Both the position numbers and the translations under genes were made by a program. DNA of 26,598 nucleotides from a virus. How positions within the stretch are numbered: position 1 is the stretch's first letter; each line of letters starts with the position of its first letter. The DNA lies in IMG/VR virus record IMGVR_UViG_3300046543_000277, positions 1 to 26,598 of that record. One strand, written 5' to 3'. Below, in pieces: positions 15,388-20,789 of the stretch. Below the pieces are notes generated by a model. It did not search any database. It saw only the letters and a program-made list of their open reading frames with translations, and had not been told where the DNA came from.

Positions 15388-15677
15388 TTCTTATCTCCTG
15401 CAATGGCGGCGTCGATGGCTTTAACTTCTGCGCTCGTCAGCCAGTCTTGTTCGATAGCGTATCTCCACCGCGCAGCATCGCTCGAATCCTTGCCGCCATC
15501 GGCTCGGGCTGACAGTGCGGCTCGCACTGCGGGAAGCGCTTGTGCGGCTCGTCGCTCGCACCATGCAAGGTCATCGCCCGGCTCGCGCTCCGCGTCGCCT
15601 ATATCCGCAAGCGCGGCCTCAGCGATCACCAGTGCATCCCGCTCCGCATCGTCTGCCGCGCGTTTTTCGTCTGTCAT
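15384..15677 (-). CDS. Small Ala/Glu/Asp-rich protein, unknown function
   Basis: This 97-residue acidic, mostly helical protein starts at ATG 15677 with a strong AAGGAG site 7 bases upstream. A longer form from ATG 15728, which overlaps the methylase stop (ATGA), would add 17 residues and cannot be excluded. The centre has LAWCERRAAQALPAVRAALSARADG, and the C-terminus (WLTSAEVKAIDAAIAGDKK) overlaps the next gene. No domain is recognised. Confidence 0.55.
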   Translation of the reverse strand: MTDEKRAADDAERDALVIAEAALADIGDAEREPGDDLAWCERRAAQALPAVRAALSARADGGKDSSDAARWRYAIEQDWLTSAEVKAIDAAIAGDKK

Positions 15678-15724
15678 TTCTCGCTCCTTGCGATCAGCAC
15701 AGAGCCGATCCTGATTTGTGTGGG

Positions 15725-16270
15725 TCATGCTATTTCCAGTTGCGTTGCTGAATGCGGCCTCACGACTGTCCCGAGATGACCGCCGAGCGGCGACAGATCG
15801 ACGCCGAACCCGAATACCGCTGAACCGTGGCTCGCGGCTTCTTGGCGGCCGTTCTCACGCAGAACCCCGAAACGGAGTCGCGCCTGGCAAAAGAGAACAG
15901 TGTCGGCATGTGCCATCGCCCGCTGGAAAATCTGCGTTTCCGTGTGCGACGGGATCAGCAACACGACCTTGGAACCTGCTCTGCTCGCGTCGATGCACTT
16001 CTCGACCCAACGATTCCGGGCCTCGCCGTAGGGCGGATTGCAGAAGATCGTTGCTGCGTCCCACGGCATTGCGCAGCCGTCGTTTGGCAGGTGATAAAAA
16101 ACGTCTGCTCGGGTCGGATTGTCTGGCTCGGTGCAAGGGTCAAGGCAAATTCCGCCGAGCACGCCGCGGATCGGTTCGAGCACGTAACTCGGCGTGAGCA
16201 TCGCTTGGCGCGCGTGGTGATCGGGCCGCCTGCGTTTCTCGTTGTCGAATCGATGTGCAGCTACGCTCAT
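15725..16270 (-). CDS. dam: Phage DNA N6-adenine methyltransferase (Dam type)
   Basis: This 181-residue protein starts at the ATG at 16270 with GAGAGAAG upstream. The frame remains open upstream to 16393 but that part looks non-coding. It shows LTPSYVLEPIRGVLGGICLDPCTEP (the cofactor-side motif, DPCT) and IFCNPPYGEARNRWVEK (catalytic NPPY at 78-81), then VVLLIPSHTETQIFQ and a Phe/Gly-rich C-terminus. This is the layout of the short phage Dam family. Methylation may protect phage DNA or adjust host regulation; the target sequence is not evident. No paired endonuclease is adjacent. Confidence 0.85.
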   Translation of the reverse strand: MSVAAHRFDNEKRRRPDHHARQAMLTPSYVLEPIRGVLGGICLDPCTEPDNPTRADVFYHLPNDGCAMPWDAATIFCNPPYGEARNRWVEKCIDASRAGSKVVLLIPSHTETQIFQRAMAHADTVLFCQARLRFGVLRENGRQEAASHGSAVFGFGVDLSPLGGHLGTVVRPHSATQLEIA

Positions 16271-16308
16271 GTTCTTCTCTCTATCGTGTCCGGCGCGATG
16301 CGCCAACG

Positions 16309-16464
16309 TTATGCCCAAAATCCGAACCAGACGCCGAATCCGTGAATGATGCCAATCGGGAACAGCAGCGCTCCCGCGATCAGCAAGCCCCATGAGTGGG
16401 TAATGAGGCAGTCAACAATGTGCGTGAACCACGCTGCGATGACTGCCAATGCGATAAGAGGCAT
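16309..16464 (-). CDS. Small two-segment membrane protein
   Basis: This 51-residue protein starts at ATG 16464 with GGAGAG 4 bases upstream. Two hydrophobic segments (LIALAVIAAWFTHIVDCLI and GLLIAGALLFPIGIIHGFGVWFGFW) make it almost wholly membrane-embedded. Similar tiny proteins are frequent in phage early operons, with unknown roles in the host envelope. It lies between the Gp157-like gene and the methylase. Confidence 0.65.
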   Translation of the reverse strand: MPLIALAVIAAWFTHIVDCLITHSWGLLIAGALLFPIGIIHGFGVWFGFWA

Positions 16465-16474
16465 GCTCTCTCCG

Positions 16475-16978
16475 TTATTTGATCTGCACGGTCTGTCCGC
16501 GCTCAAGGTGGACGCCCGGTATGTGTTCGCCAGCCTTCAGAGCTGCCGCGATTGCCTTCTTGTCCAACTTGGCCGGAGGTGGCGGAGGCTCGACGAAGAA
16601 CTGAGGCGGGATCGTCTGCTCATCTGTCACCACGACGCGTGGCGGGTTATCGCGAACCGTAATCACGAAGTAGGGCGTTTCCAGTTTCTTGACGCCCGCG
16701 AAAATCATGTTCGACATGAGGTATTCGCGGACGCGCTCGGCGTTCTTCCTGATCGCTGCTGCGCGCCGGCCCATTTCCTCGACTGCCGCGTCTATCTGAT
16801 CGGCCGCGGCTTCCAGGTTGCGAACGACGAATGCCGTGTTTTTGCTCTTTTCCTCTAGATCGCCGCCGAGCGATTCCAAGGTGTCGGCCATCGTCTGAGG
16901 ATCGAGATCCAGTTCTGCCAGCTTGTCGGCAGCTTCGCGATACTCGCCCGCGATCTTAAAAAGGCTCAGGTTGCTCAT
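16475..16978 (-). CDS. Siphovirus Gp157-like protein
   Basis: This 167-residue protein matches the Gp157 family pattern. A helical N-terminal half (about 5-90, LFKIAGEYREAADKLAELDLDPQTMADTLESL ... EMGRRAAAIRKNAERVREYLMSNM) is followed by a beta part with TPYFVITVRDNPPRVVVTDE (about 101-120), a polyproline turn (EPPPPPAK) and a helical lysine-rich motif (LDKKAIAAALKAGEHIPGVHLERGQTVQI). The family commonly accompanies phage single-strand annealing proteins; its biochemical role is unproven. The start overlaps the ERF stop (ATGA). Confidence 0.85.
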   Translation of the reverse strand: MSNLSLFKIAGEYREAADKLAELDLDPQTMADTLESLGGDLEEKSKNTAFVVRNLEAAADQIDAAVEEMGRRAAAIRKNAERVREYLMSNMIFAGVKKLETPYFVITVRDNPPRVVVTDEQTIPPQFFVEPPPPPAKLDKKAIAAALKAGEHIPGVHLERGQTVQIK

Positions 16979-17595
16979 GCCGGCACCTCCAGTTCAAGCT
17001 TCCTAGCGTCCTTTGCCTCGGCCAAAACCTCCTCTGCTACCGCGTCGCGAACGGCATGCGCAGCCTTGTAGGCGGTGCCGTAGGCCGACTTCAGCGCCTC
17101 GATGTCTGCGGCGTTTTGAATCGCGGCGACATACGACTTGAGAATCCCTGCGGCCAATCCCTTCGGAATGACTTCATGCGTCGTCGAATCAGCGTCGTTG
17201 TCGCCTTCGGTCGGAATGCAGAAAGCTTGCATGGCGGCGTACTTGTAGGCAGCGCTCATTGCCTTGTTGGTGGCCTTGTCTGCACTGTCCATTGCTTCAC
17301 CGAACGTCCGGACGGTGTGCTTGCTGCCGTCTTCCGCCGCTACGAAGTCGAATTCTGCTTCCACTGTCACGTAGAACAGCGCTCCGCCCTTTGCCGACTG
17401 GCGCTCGACAGATTCACGCTTGACCATGCGCGGAAGGATCACGAGCCCGTTTGACGACAGTGCAGGCGCAAGCGCGTTGTACAGGTCGTCAATCCCACGG
17501 AACTGATATCCCTGCTGCTGATTCTTGCGATCCTTGCTGATTCCTTCGCGCGACATCTGCGCCTGCACGGCGGCAATTGCTTGATATACCTTCAT
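16975..17595 (-). CDS. erf: ERF-family single-strand annealing recombinase
   Basis: This 206-residue protein uses ATG 17595, preceded by GGAGGGAGAA. The N-terminal ERF domain shows KVYQAIAAVQAQMSREGISKDRKNQQQGYQFRGIDDLYNALAPAL (about 2-46), VEAEFDFVAAEDGS, TFGEAMDSADKATNKAMSAAYKYAAMQAFCIPTEGDNDADS, which is the family signature. The C-terminal 60 residues are helical. It would coat and anneal single-stranded DNA during phage recombination and genome circularisation. The next gene is Gp157-like, a frequent companion. Confidence 0.9.
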   Translation of the reverse strand: MKVYQAIAAVQAQMSREGISKDRKNQQQGYQFRGIDDLYNALAPALSSNGLVILPRMVKRESVERQSAKGGALFYVTVEAEFDFVAAEDGSKHTVRTFGEAMDSADKATNKAMSAAYKYAAMQAFCIPTEGDNDADSTTHEVIPKGLAAGILKSYVAAIQNAADIEALKSAYGTAYKAAHAVRDAVAEEVLAEAKDARKLELEVPA

Positions 17596-17686
17596 TTCTC
17601 CCTCCGTTCTGTTCGTACCATGCAAGCCAGTCTGCCGCTTGCTCCTCTTCCCATGCGTTCCACATGGCGCTTTCGTCGTCTTCCAC
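17489..17686 (-). CDS. Short acidic/Trp-rich ORF overlapping erf, unknown function
   Basis: This 65-residue ORF begins at GTG 17686 with GGGAGA 5 bases upstream. The first 30 residues (EDDESAMWNAWEEEQAADWLAWYEQNG) are acidic and Trp-rich. Codons there favour G in the first position and G/C in the third, unlike the competing frame 17592-17831. It runs 107 bases into erf, which is an unusually long overlap. The tail (SSNCRRAGADVARRNQQ) looks like a shadow of erf, so the true protein may be shorter or the end may have been altered by frameshift. Confidence 0.45.
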   Translation of the reverse strand: MEDDESAMWNAWEEEQAADWLAWYEQNGGRNEGISSNCRRAGADVARRNQQGSQESAAGISVPWD

Positions 17687-17778
17687 GGCTCTCTCCCGTA
17701 GTTGTGCTTAGCGCAATCTGCTCGAAGATGGCATCTCTGTACAAAATCCCATCACCCAACAGACTGCTTCCCCTCAAC

Positions 17779-17904
17779 TCACGCGCACCTAACCACGCTA
17801 CAGCTTTGAATCCGCTCCGCCCTTGCTTCAATCATTCCGCACAGCGCCAGATACGCGAGTGCTACAGCGGCGATTACTGCCCACAGCTTCAACAGTTCTT
17901 TCAT
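17779..17904 (-). CDS. 41-residue single-pass membrane protein
   Basis: The frame begins at ATG 17904, overlapping the stop of the upstream gene (ATGA), with AGGTG upstream. The protein has one hydrophobic helix (LLKLWAVIAAVALAYLALCGMI) and a charged tail (EARAERIQSCSVVRCA). It fits the tight packing of the operon. The role is unknown. Confidence 0.6.
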   Translation of the reverse strand: MKELLKLWAVIAAVALAYLALCGMIEARAERIQSCSVVRCA

Positions 17905-18326
17905 GCTTCACCTGTTGCTTTGGCGATTGCGGCGCGCGCACGGTTCTGCGCCCACTGTTGAAACTGATCTCGCGTTTCTTCATCCCACGACGATGGATTT
18001 GCGTTTGCGATGTTTTGCAGTTCTGCCAGCAGGTAAGGCGCAGCGGCTATCAGGCGCATATCCGGATGGTCGACGCTTGCACACCAACTCGCGTGATGGT
18101 CACGGTTCGGAAAAGGCTTGATCCAGTCCTGCCGGTCTGGCAAGCGATGCATGATGTTCATGCCCTTGACGTCCTCGCGGAGACGGACGCAGGCGCCGTG
18201 AAATCCCCACCGCTCGAAATCCATAACGGTCAGGTCATACCGCGGAACGCCGCCGACAAGATGCATGCTCTTGTGTTTCGCGTTGAATTCCCACCGCCAC
18301 GGTCCCGGCGTATGTTTCGTTTCCAT
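17901..18326 (-). CDS. HTPGPW-type early phage protein, unknown function
   Basis: This 141-residue protein starts at ATG 18326, one base into the stop of the upstream gene (TAATG). The opening METKHTPGPWRWE is the hallmark of a widespread phage early family. The central part has several Trp/His/Asp residues (FERWGFHGACVRLREDV, DHHASWCASVDHPDMRLIAAAPYLLAELQ). The D-x-R-L-I-AAAP-x-LL-x-x-L block near the C-terminus is also typical. No function is established for the family. The frame extends upstream to 18395 but there overlaps the membrane-protein gene. Confidence 0.75.
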   Translation of the reverse strand: METKHTPGPWRWEFNAKHKSMHLVGGVPRYDLTVMDFERWGFHGACVRLREDVKGMNIMHRLPDRQDWIKPFPNRDHHASWCASVDHPDMRLIAAAPYLLAELQNIANANPSSWDEETRDQFQQWAQNRARAAIAKATGEA

Positions 18327-18463
18327 TAGCCCACCCCCAAGCCAAGGCACAGATACCACCATGCAGCCAGCGCTACGCCGGTCAGCGCTGCGCATACGAT
18401 TCCGCCGAATAAATCGCTCATGGCCACGGCCCGGTTAATTTCCTGCTCACTGACGATCTTCAC
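18326..18463 (-). CDS. 45-residue membrane protein
   Basis: A GTG start at 18463 has GGAG 6 bases upstream; an ATG at 18421 would give a 31-residue form with a poor ribosome site. A short polar head (KIVSEQEINRAVAMSD) leads into one long hydrophobic segment (LFGGIVCAALTGVALAAWWYL). It overlaps its upstream neighbour by 17 bases and its downstream neighbour by one. The role is unknown. Confidence 0.55.
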   Translation of the reverse strand: MKIVSEQEINRAVAMSDLFGGIVCAALTGVALAAWWYLCLGLGVG

Positions 18464-18539
18464 TATTTGCTCCGCGGATAAGGGACAAGACGACAGCGCA
18501 GACTGCGACCCACGCCAGAACGAGGTTAAAAGCGCTCAT
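18447..18539 (-). CDS. 30-residue membrane peptide
   Basis: ATG 18539 has GGAG 10 bases upstream. The peptide is one hydrophobic segment (FNLVLAWVAVCAVVLSLI) followed by RGANSEDRQ. It overlaps both neighbours (14 bases upstream, 17 downstream), which supports translation as part of the leftward operon. No family is recognised. Confidence 0.5.
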   Translation of the reverse strand: MSAFNLVLAWVAVCAVVLSLIRGANSEDRQ

Positions 18540-18867
18540 TTTCGGTACGCTCCACAGATTTGATTGCCTCAAGTTCGCAGTCATATTCGAGCCACACGTC
18601 AAACAGAATTTCGAGTGAATCAAGCGCCAGAATCTGGTTCTTCTTCTGCATCGCTGCTCGAATCAGGCCGGCCGTGCTCTTCGTGCAGTGCTCAAGCGAC
18701 GCTTGAATGTCGTCATCGCTCATTGCAGCCTTACGGCGCGCGATCATTTCATCTTTGATCTTCGCGATCAGTTCGTCGCGTTCGTCCTGCGCATCCAGAG
18801 CGGCAAGCTCGCGGTCGTAGATAAAGTCACCGAGCTGGGTGACGCCAATTGCGGTCACGGTGCTCAT
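18526..18867 (-). CDS. Helical early protein, unknown function
   Basis: This 113-residue protein starts at ATG 18867, overlapping the upstream stop (ATGA), with GGTGG in front. A GTG at 18876 is an alternative. It is acidic and almost entirely helical (YDRELAALDAQDERDELIAKIKDEMIARRKAAMSDDDIQ, in part), and later segments are KKNQILALDSLEILFDVWLEYDCELEAIKSVERTEN. Coiled-coil association is plausible. No motif identifies a function. Confidence 0.6.
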   Translation of the reverse strand: MSTVTAIGVTQLGDFIYDRELAALDAQDERDELIAKIKDEMIARRKAAMSDDDIQASLEHCTKSTAGLIRAAMQKKNQILALDSLEILFDVWLEYDCELEAIKSVERTENERF

Positions 18868-18935
18868 TTTTTCCACCCGAAAAGAAAGCAGTCGAGAACA
18901 AAGCCGACAACAGCAAACACAATGAACGGTTCCAT
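18864..18935 (-). CDS. 23-residue membrane peptide
   Basis: ATG 18935 follows directly after the upstream stop (TAGATG) and has AGGAGG 8 bases upstream, one of the best ribosome sites in the operon. The product (EPFIVFAVVGFVLDCFLFGWKK after Met) is one hydrophobic helix with a basic end. Its stop overlaps the next ATG. The strong site and coupling argue that it is really made despite its size. Confidence 0.55.
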   Translation of the reverse strand: MEPFIVFAVVGFVLDCFLFGWKK

Positions 18936-19076
18936 CTAGCAGCCCTCCTTTTCGTCGCGCAGGCCGGATGCGATGATCCGAGCTGCTACCTCGTGCAAAA
19001 GCTTTTCCGTCAGCGCGCCACAGCCACCTTGAGCAAGGCGCTTAAGTTCAAGCAGATCTTCAGCAAGTGCGGACAT
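18936..19076 (-). CDS. First gene of the left early operon, 46 residues, unknown
   Basis: ATG 19076 has GAGGAG about 8 bases upstream. The protein is helical and soluble (SALAEDLLELKRLAQGGCGALTEKLLHEVAARIIASGLRDEKEGC). It occupies the place held by the antiterminator gene N in lambda, but it lacks an Arg-rich RNA-binding tail, so it is not an obvious N protein. About 190 bases of leader separate it from the predicted promoter. Confidence 0.55.
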   Translation of the reverse strand: MSALAEDLLELKRLAQGGCGALTEKLLHEVAARIIASGLRDEKEGC

Positions 19077-19187
19077 TTCCAGTCTCCTCAGTCTTAGTGG
19101 TGCGCTCTGTCGCTATGCAGAAAGCACTAGTAAGACTCATCGGCTCTGTCGCGTCGCTGGCTCCGATTTCGCCAGGTCTACCGGTCG

Positions 19188-19233
19188 GCCCGATTGCAGC
19201 TCGGGCTAGGCATTCCCCCCTCACGCTGGGGGG
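19188..19233 (-). other. Tandem GC-rich hairpins in the left-operon leader
   Basis: On the leftward transcript two perfect 6-bp stems occur 8 bases apart, each with a 7-base loop: CCCCCC/GGGGGG at 19215-19233 and GCCCGA/TCGGGC at 19188-19206. Neither is followed by a U tract, so they are unlikely simple terminators. GCGACAGAGC is also repeated in the same leader (plus-strand 19104-19113 and 19143-19152). An antitermination or processing element is plausible. The 19077-19271 leader has no gene. Confidence 0.45.
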
Positions 19234-19271
19234 CTACTCGATGCGCTGTTGTTTGTTCAGGGCATGACTGA

Positions 19272-19313
19272 ATATTAGACACGAATGTCTTGGCGGTCAA
19301 GACATCTTTGACT
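19272..19313 (-). promoter_or_regulatory. Left early promoter pL with paired operators OL
   Basis: On the minus strand TTGACC (19295-19300) and TAATAT (19272-19277) are exactly 17 bases apart, with a start near 19265. Two 14-base operators of form AGACA-N4-TGTCT overlie it. The site at 19277-19290 is a perfect palindrome between the two boxes and shares the first base of the -10 box. The site at 19300-19313 (one mismatch) shares a base with the -35 box. Centres are 23 bases apart. Block length and geometry match the right promoter base for base, so repressor binding should occlude RNA polymerase. Confidence 0.8.
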
Positions 19314-19404
19314 AGAACCGCAAATATTTTTGCGATCGCCTTTAGAGCGGGGGAGAAATCGCGCGGAAATCCGCTAGAGCGGGTGCGCCGTGTCTAAACA
19401 GAAC

Positions 19405-19433
19405 GACGAAAGCCCGCAAAAGCGGGCTTCGTC
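19405..19433 (-). terminator. Intrinsic terminator of the rex-position gene
   Basis: Read leftward, a stem of seven GC-rich pairs (AGCCCGC/GCGGGCT) with a TTTT loop is extended by GACGA/TCGTC around one bulged base and followed by a moderately T-rich tract. It lies 20 bases after the stop of the gene at 19453-19731 and before pL, so it should isolate the lysogeny transcript from the left operon. The 19314-19404 segment next to it shows no gene, only a lone TGTCT half-site at 19391-19395. Confidence 0.6.
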
Positions 19434-19452
19434 AGGCGGAGGCGGTGTGGGG

Positions 19453-19731
19453 TTAGTGTTGCATGAGCATATCGAGGGCTCGTAGATGAGCCATCGCAAG
19501 CCCCTGGATGAGCTGCAAACAATCTTCCTTCCGGATGCGAACGTCGAAACGGCCAAGCCGCCCCAGTTCGTCTATTTCTATGGTGATGCTGGATCGAGAG
19601 GCCCCGTCCGTAGGTGCTTCGGTGATGCTGTCTTGTGAACCTTTTACTACGTACAGCCTGGGCGCCAAACCCTGCGTAGCCGTCATGTTCTTAGTTATTA
19701 CCCGAGTGACTTCAAACGACCCTGTTTGCAC
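19453..19731 (-). CDS. Unknown protein in the rex position (candidate lysogeny-expressed gene)
   Basis: This 92-residue protein starts at GTG 19731 with AGG seven bases upstream (an ATG at 19686 is the alternative). It reads leftward, downstream of the repressor and ahead of pL, the position of rexAB in lambda. The middle contains a beta-like stretch (SSITIEIDELGRLGRFDVRI) and the end a helix (KEDCLQLIQGLAMAHLRALDMLM). No membrane segment or known domain is visible. It has its own terminator and a possible own promoter. Position suggests expression in the prophage, e.g. exclusion or conversion, but nothing in the sequence proves that. Confidence 0.6.
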   Translation of the reverse strand: MQTGSFEVTRVITKNMTATQGLAPRLYVVKGSQDSITEAPTDGASRSSITIEIDELGRLGRFDVRIRKEDCLQLIQGLAMAHLRALDMLMQH

Positions 19732-19801
19732 TTTTTACCTATCTGTGCTTACAGACCCTTACTGCTCAGGCAATACTAACGCTAAGCCAAACGTTTTCGT
19801 C

Positions 19802-19830
19802 TACATATTTACAAACATAGTATGTAACAA
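19802..19830 (-). promoter_or_regulatory. Possible promoter and palindromic operator for the rex-position gene
   Basis: On the minus strand TTGTTA (19825-19830) and TATGTA (19802-19807) lie 17 bases apart. The spacer and -35 hold the palindrome ACATA-C-TATGT (19815-19825) within a wider TTACA...TGTAA inverted repeat (19809-19827), unlike the OL/OR sites. A further 5-4-5 palindrome (TCTGT-GCTT-ACAGA, 19742-19755) lies just before the ribosome site. The -10 match is only 3 of 6. The gap 19732-19856 is A+T-rich and has no gene. Confidence 0.35.
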
Positions 19831-19856
19831 CTGCATCGCTTTATTTCCTGTCTTAT

Positions 19857-20264
19857 TTATGTCCCAGTGATCCGATGCGGCTTCTCGGCCGGCAGGTCGA
19901 TTGCGGCGTGCGACCGCTCGGCCATCGATATGACACTGGCGATCGTTTCAATGTCGCGATCTTCCAACACTCCGCGCCGTGCCAGGCGATAGAGACGCTC
20001 GATCAGCTCGCCTACGGCTCCTTCCGCAGCGCCTTGCAGTGGGTTTAAATCGGGACTGAACAGGGCTGGAATCGTGACACCGATTCCGCCCGCCAGCGCG
20101 TCGAGCTTGTCGATCTTCGGTTCCACTTCTTGGGTACGAATCCGGTGGATGGTCCGCTGTCCGAGCTTCGTCGCTTCTCCCAGGTCTCCATCGTTGGCAA
20201 ATCTCCGCCCCGGCCCGACGAGGCTATCAATGTTCGCGCTCAGAATTTTCAGTGCTTTAGACAT
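19857..20264 (-). CDS. CI-like phage repressor, HTH only
   Basis: This 135-residue protein carries an N-terminal helix-turn-helix of XRE/CI type at about 27-66 (LGEATKLGQRTIHRIRTQEVEPKIDKLDALAGGIGV). The C-terminal part is short and helical (GELIERLYRLARRGVLEDRDIETIASVISMAERS) and lacks the Ser-Lys S24/LexA protease region. ATG 20264 is preferred: a -10-like TATGAT sits exactly 7 bases upstream, so the mRNA would be leaderless as for lambda cI, and no Shine-Dalgarno is seen at either candidate. ATG 20294 would add ten residues. It diverges from the Cro-like gene across the right operators. It should maintain lysogeny by binding OL and OR. Confidence 0.85.
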   Translation of the reverse strand: MSKALKILSANIDSLVGPGRRFANDGDLGEATKLGQRTIHRIRTQEVEPKIDKLDALAGGIGVTIPALFSPDLNPLQGAAEGAVGELIERLYRLARRGVLEDRDIETIASVISMAERSHAAIDLPAEKPHRITGT

Positions 20265-20276
20265 GCACTGATCATA
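20264..20276 (-). promoter_or_regulatory. pRM-like -10 box and leaderless start of the repressor
   Basis: TATGAT at 20271-20276 (minus strand; five of six consensus bases) places the transcription start at about 20264, the A of the repressor ATG. No recognisable -35 is present 16-18 bases upstream. The expected -35 region abuts the operator at 20289-20302, fitting activation by bound repressor as in lambda. Confidence 0.5.
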
Positions 20277-20288
20277 ATTTTTATCGCT

Positions 20289-20330
20289 AGTCATTTGTGT
20301 CTTGCGTTGTTAGACATCTGCGTCTACAAT
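20289..20330 (+). promoter_or_regulatory. Right early promoter pR with paired operators OR
   Basis: TTGCGT (20302-20307) and TACAAT (20325-20330) are 17 bases apart, with a start near 20337, so the following ATG at 20340 would be nearly leaderless. Operators lie at 20289-20302 (AGTCA-TTTG-TGTCT) and 20312-20325 (AGACA-TCTG-CGTCT), with centres 23 bases apart. Each shares one base with the -35 or -10 box exactly as in the left block. Even the deviation AGTCA in the promoter-distal site is the same in both blocks. Confidence 0.8.
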
Positions 20331-20339
20331 AGAGGCACT

Positions 20340-20516
20340 ATGAAAGAACTTAACGATCTCCGAACCTGGCTCTCGACCCAACGTGGTCGCTGGGCTGACA
20401 TTGCCCGCCGATCTGGGGTTTCCCACAAGACGATCGAGCGGATTATCCGCAACGAGGATTACTCGCCCACCGTGAGGACATTCGAGCTTCTCCGTCAGCA
20501 GATGACGGCTCAATAA
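20340..20516 (+). CDS. cro: Cro-like HTH regulator
   Basis: This 58-residue protein starts at ATG 20340, just downstream of the predicted pR start. The frame is open further upstream but that part crosses the promoter. WADIARRSGVSHKTIERIIRN (18-38) is a clear helix-turn-helix and the protein is little more than the DNA-binding fold. As first gene of the right operon, divergent from the repressor, it occupies the Cro position and is expected to compete for the OR/OL sites. The name is by position and fold, not by close sequence identity. AGAGG lies 4 bases before the ATG. Confidence 0.75.
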   Translation: MKELNDLRTWLSTQRGRWADIARRSGVSHKTIERIIRNEDYSPTVRTFELLRQQMTAQ

Positions 20517-20564
20517 ATTTCTGTTGGTCATGTTGTTTTTCTTTTAACGAAAGGAGGTAAAGCA

Positions 20565-20789
20565 ATGTCTAGCCGAGCTGCATATCGCAATGAAATCAAA
20601 ACCCGCGTGGAAGACCCTGTGTACGAGGGTATGCAAGCGTACAAATCCCTTCATGGCATCGACAGCGATTCGGCTGCCGTTGCTCGAATCCTCAAACTGT
20701 TTCTCTTTGGCACTGTTGGTACTTTGCCTGCGAACCTTATTGGCGTCAGTGTCTCGACGGCCCAGAACGGGGCGCGAGTAGCCGCATGA
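20565..20789 (+). CDS. Ribbon-helix-helix-like DNA-binding protein
   Basis: This 74-residue protein has an excellent ribosome site (AAAGGAGGT, 7 bases upstream). A short strand (EIKTRVED) followed by two helices (PVYEGMQAYKSLHG and DSAAVARILKLFLFG) is the ribbon-helix-helix pattern, as in Arc or some CII-position regulators. It is the second gene of the right operon, the place of lambda cII, so a lysis-lysogeny regulator is plausible. The 48-base gap before it holds only the ribosome site and a T-rich run. Confidence 0.6.
   Translation: MSSRAAYRNEIKTRVEDPVYEGMQAYKSLHGIDSDSAAVARILKLFLFGTVGTLPANLIGVSVSTAQNGARVAA

Noticed and set aside
15725-16393. Longer 222-residue form of the adenine methylase
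   Set aside because: The extra N-terminal part is Arg/His-rich with no ribosome site; ATG 16270 with GAGAGAAG fits the family start better.
17592-17831. 79-residue leftward frame ending with ATGA at erf
   Set aside because: Third-position base choice is poor, it contains the stop region of the 41-residue membrane gene, and the alternative frame 17489-17686 is more coding-like.
20253-20279. A third right operator (AGACA at 20259-20263)
   Set aside because: The partner half-site is poor and the centre spacing (30 bases) does not match the 23-base pairs; it is listed only as a half-site.
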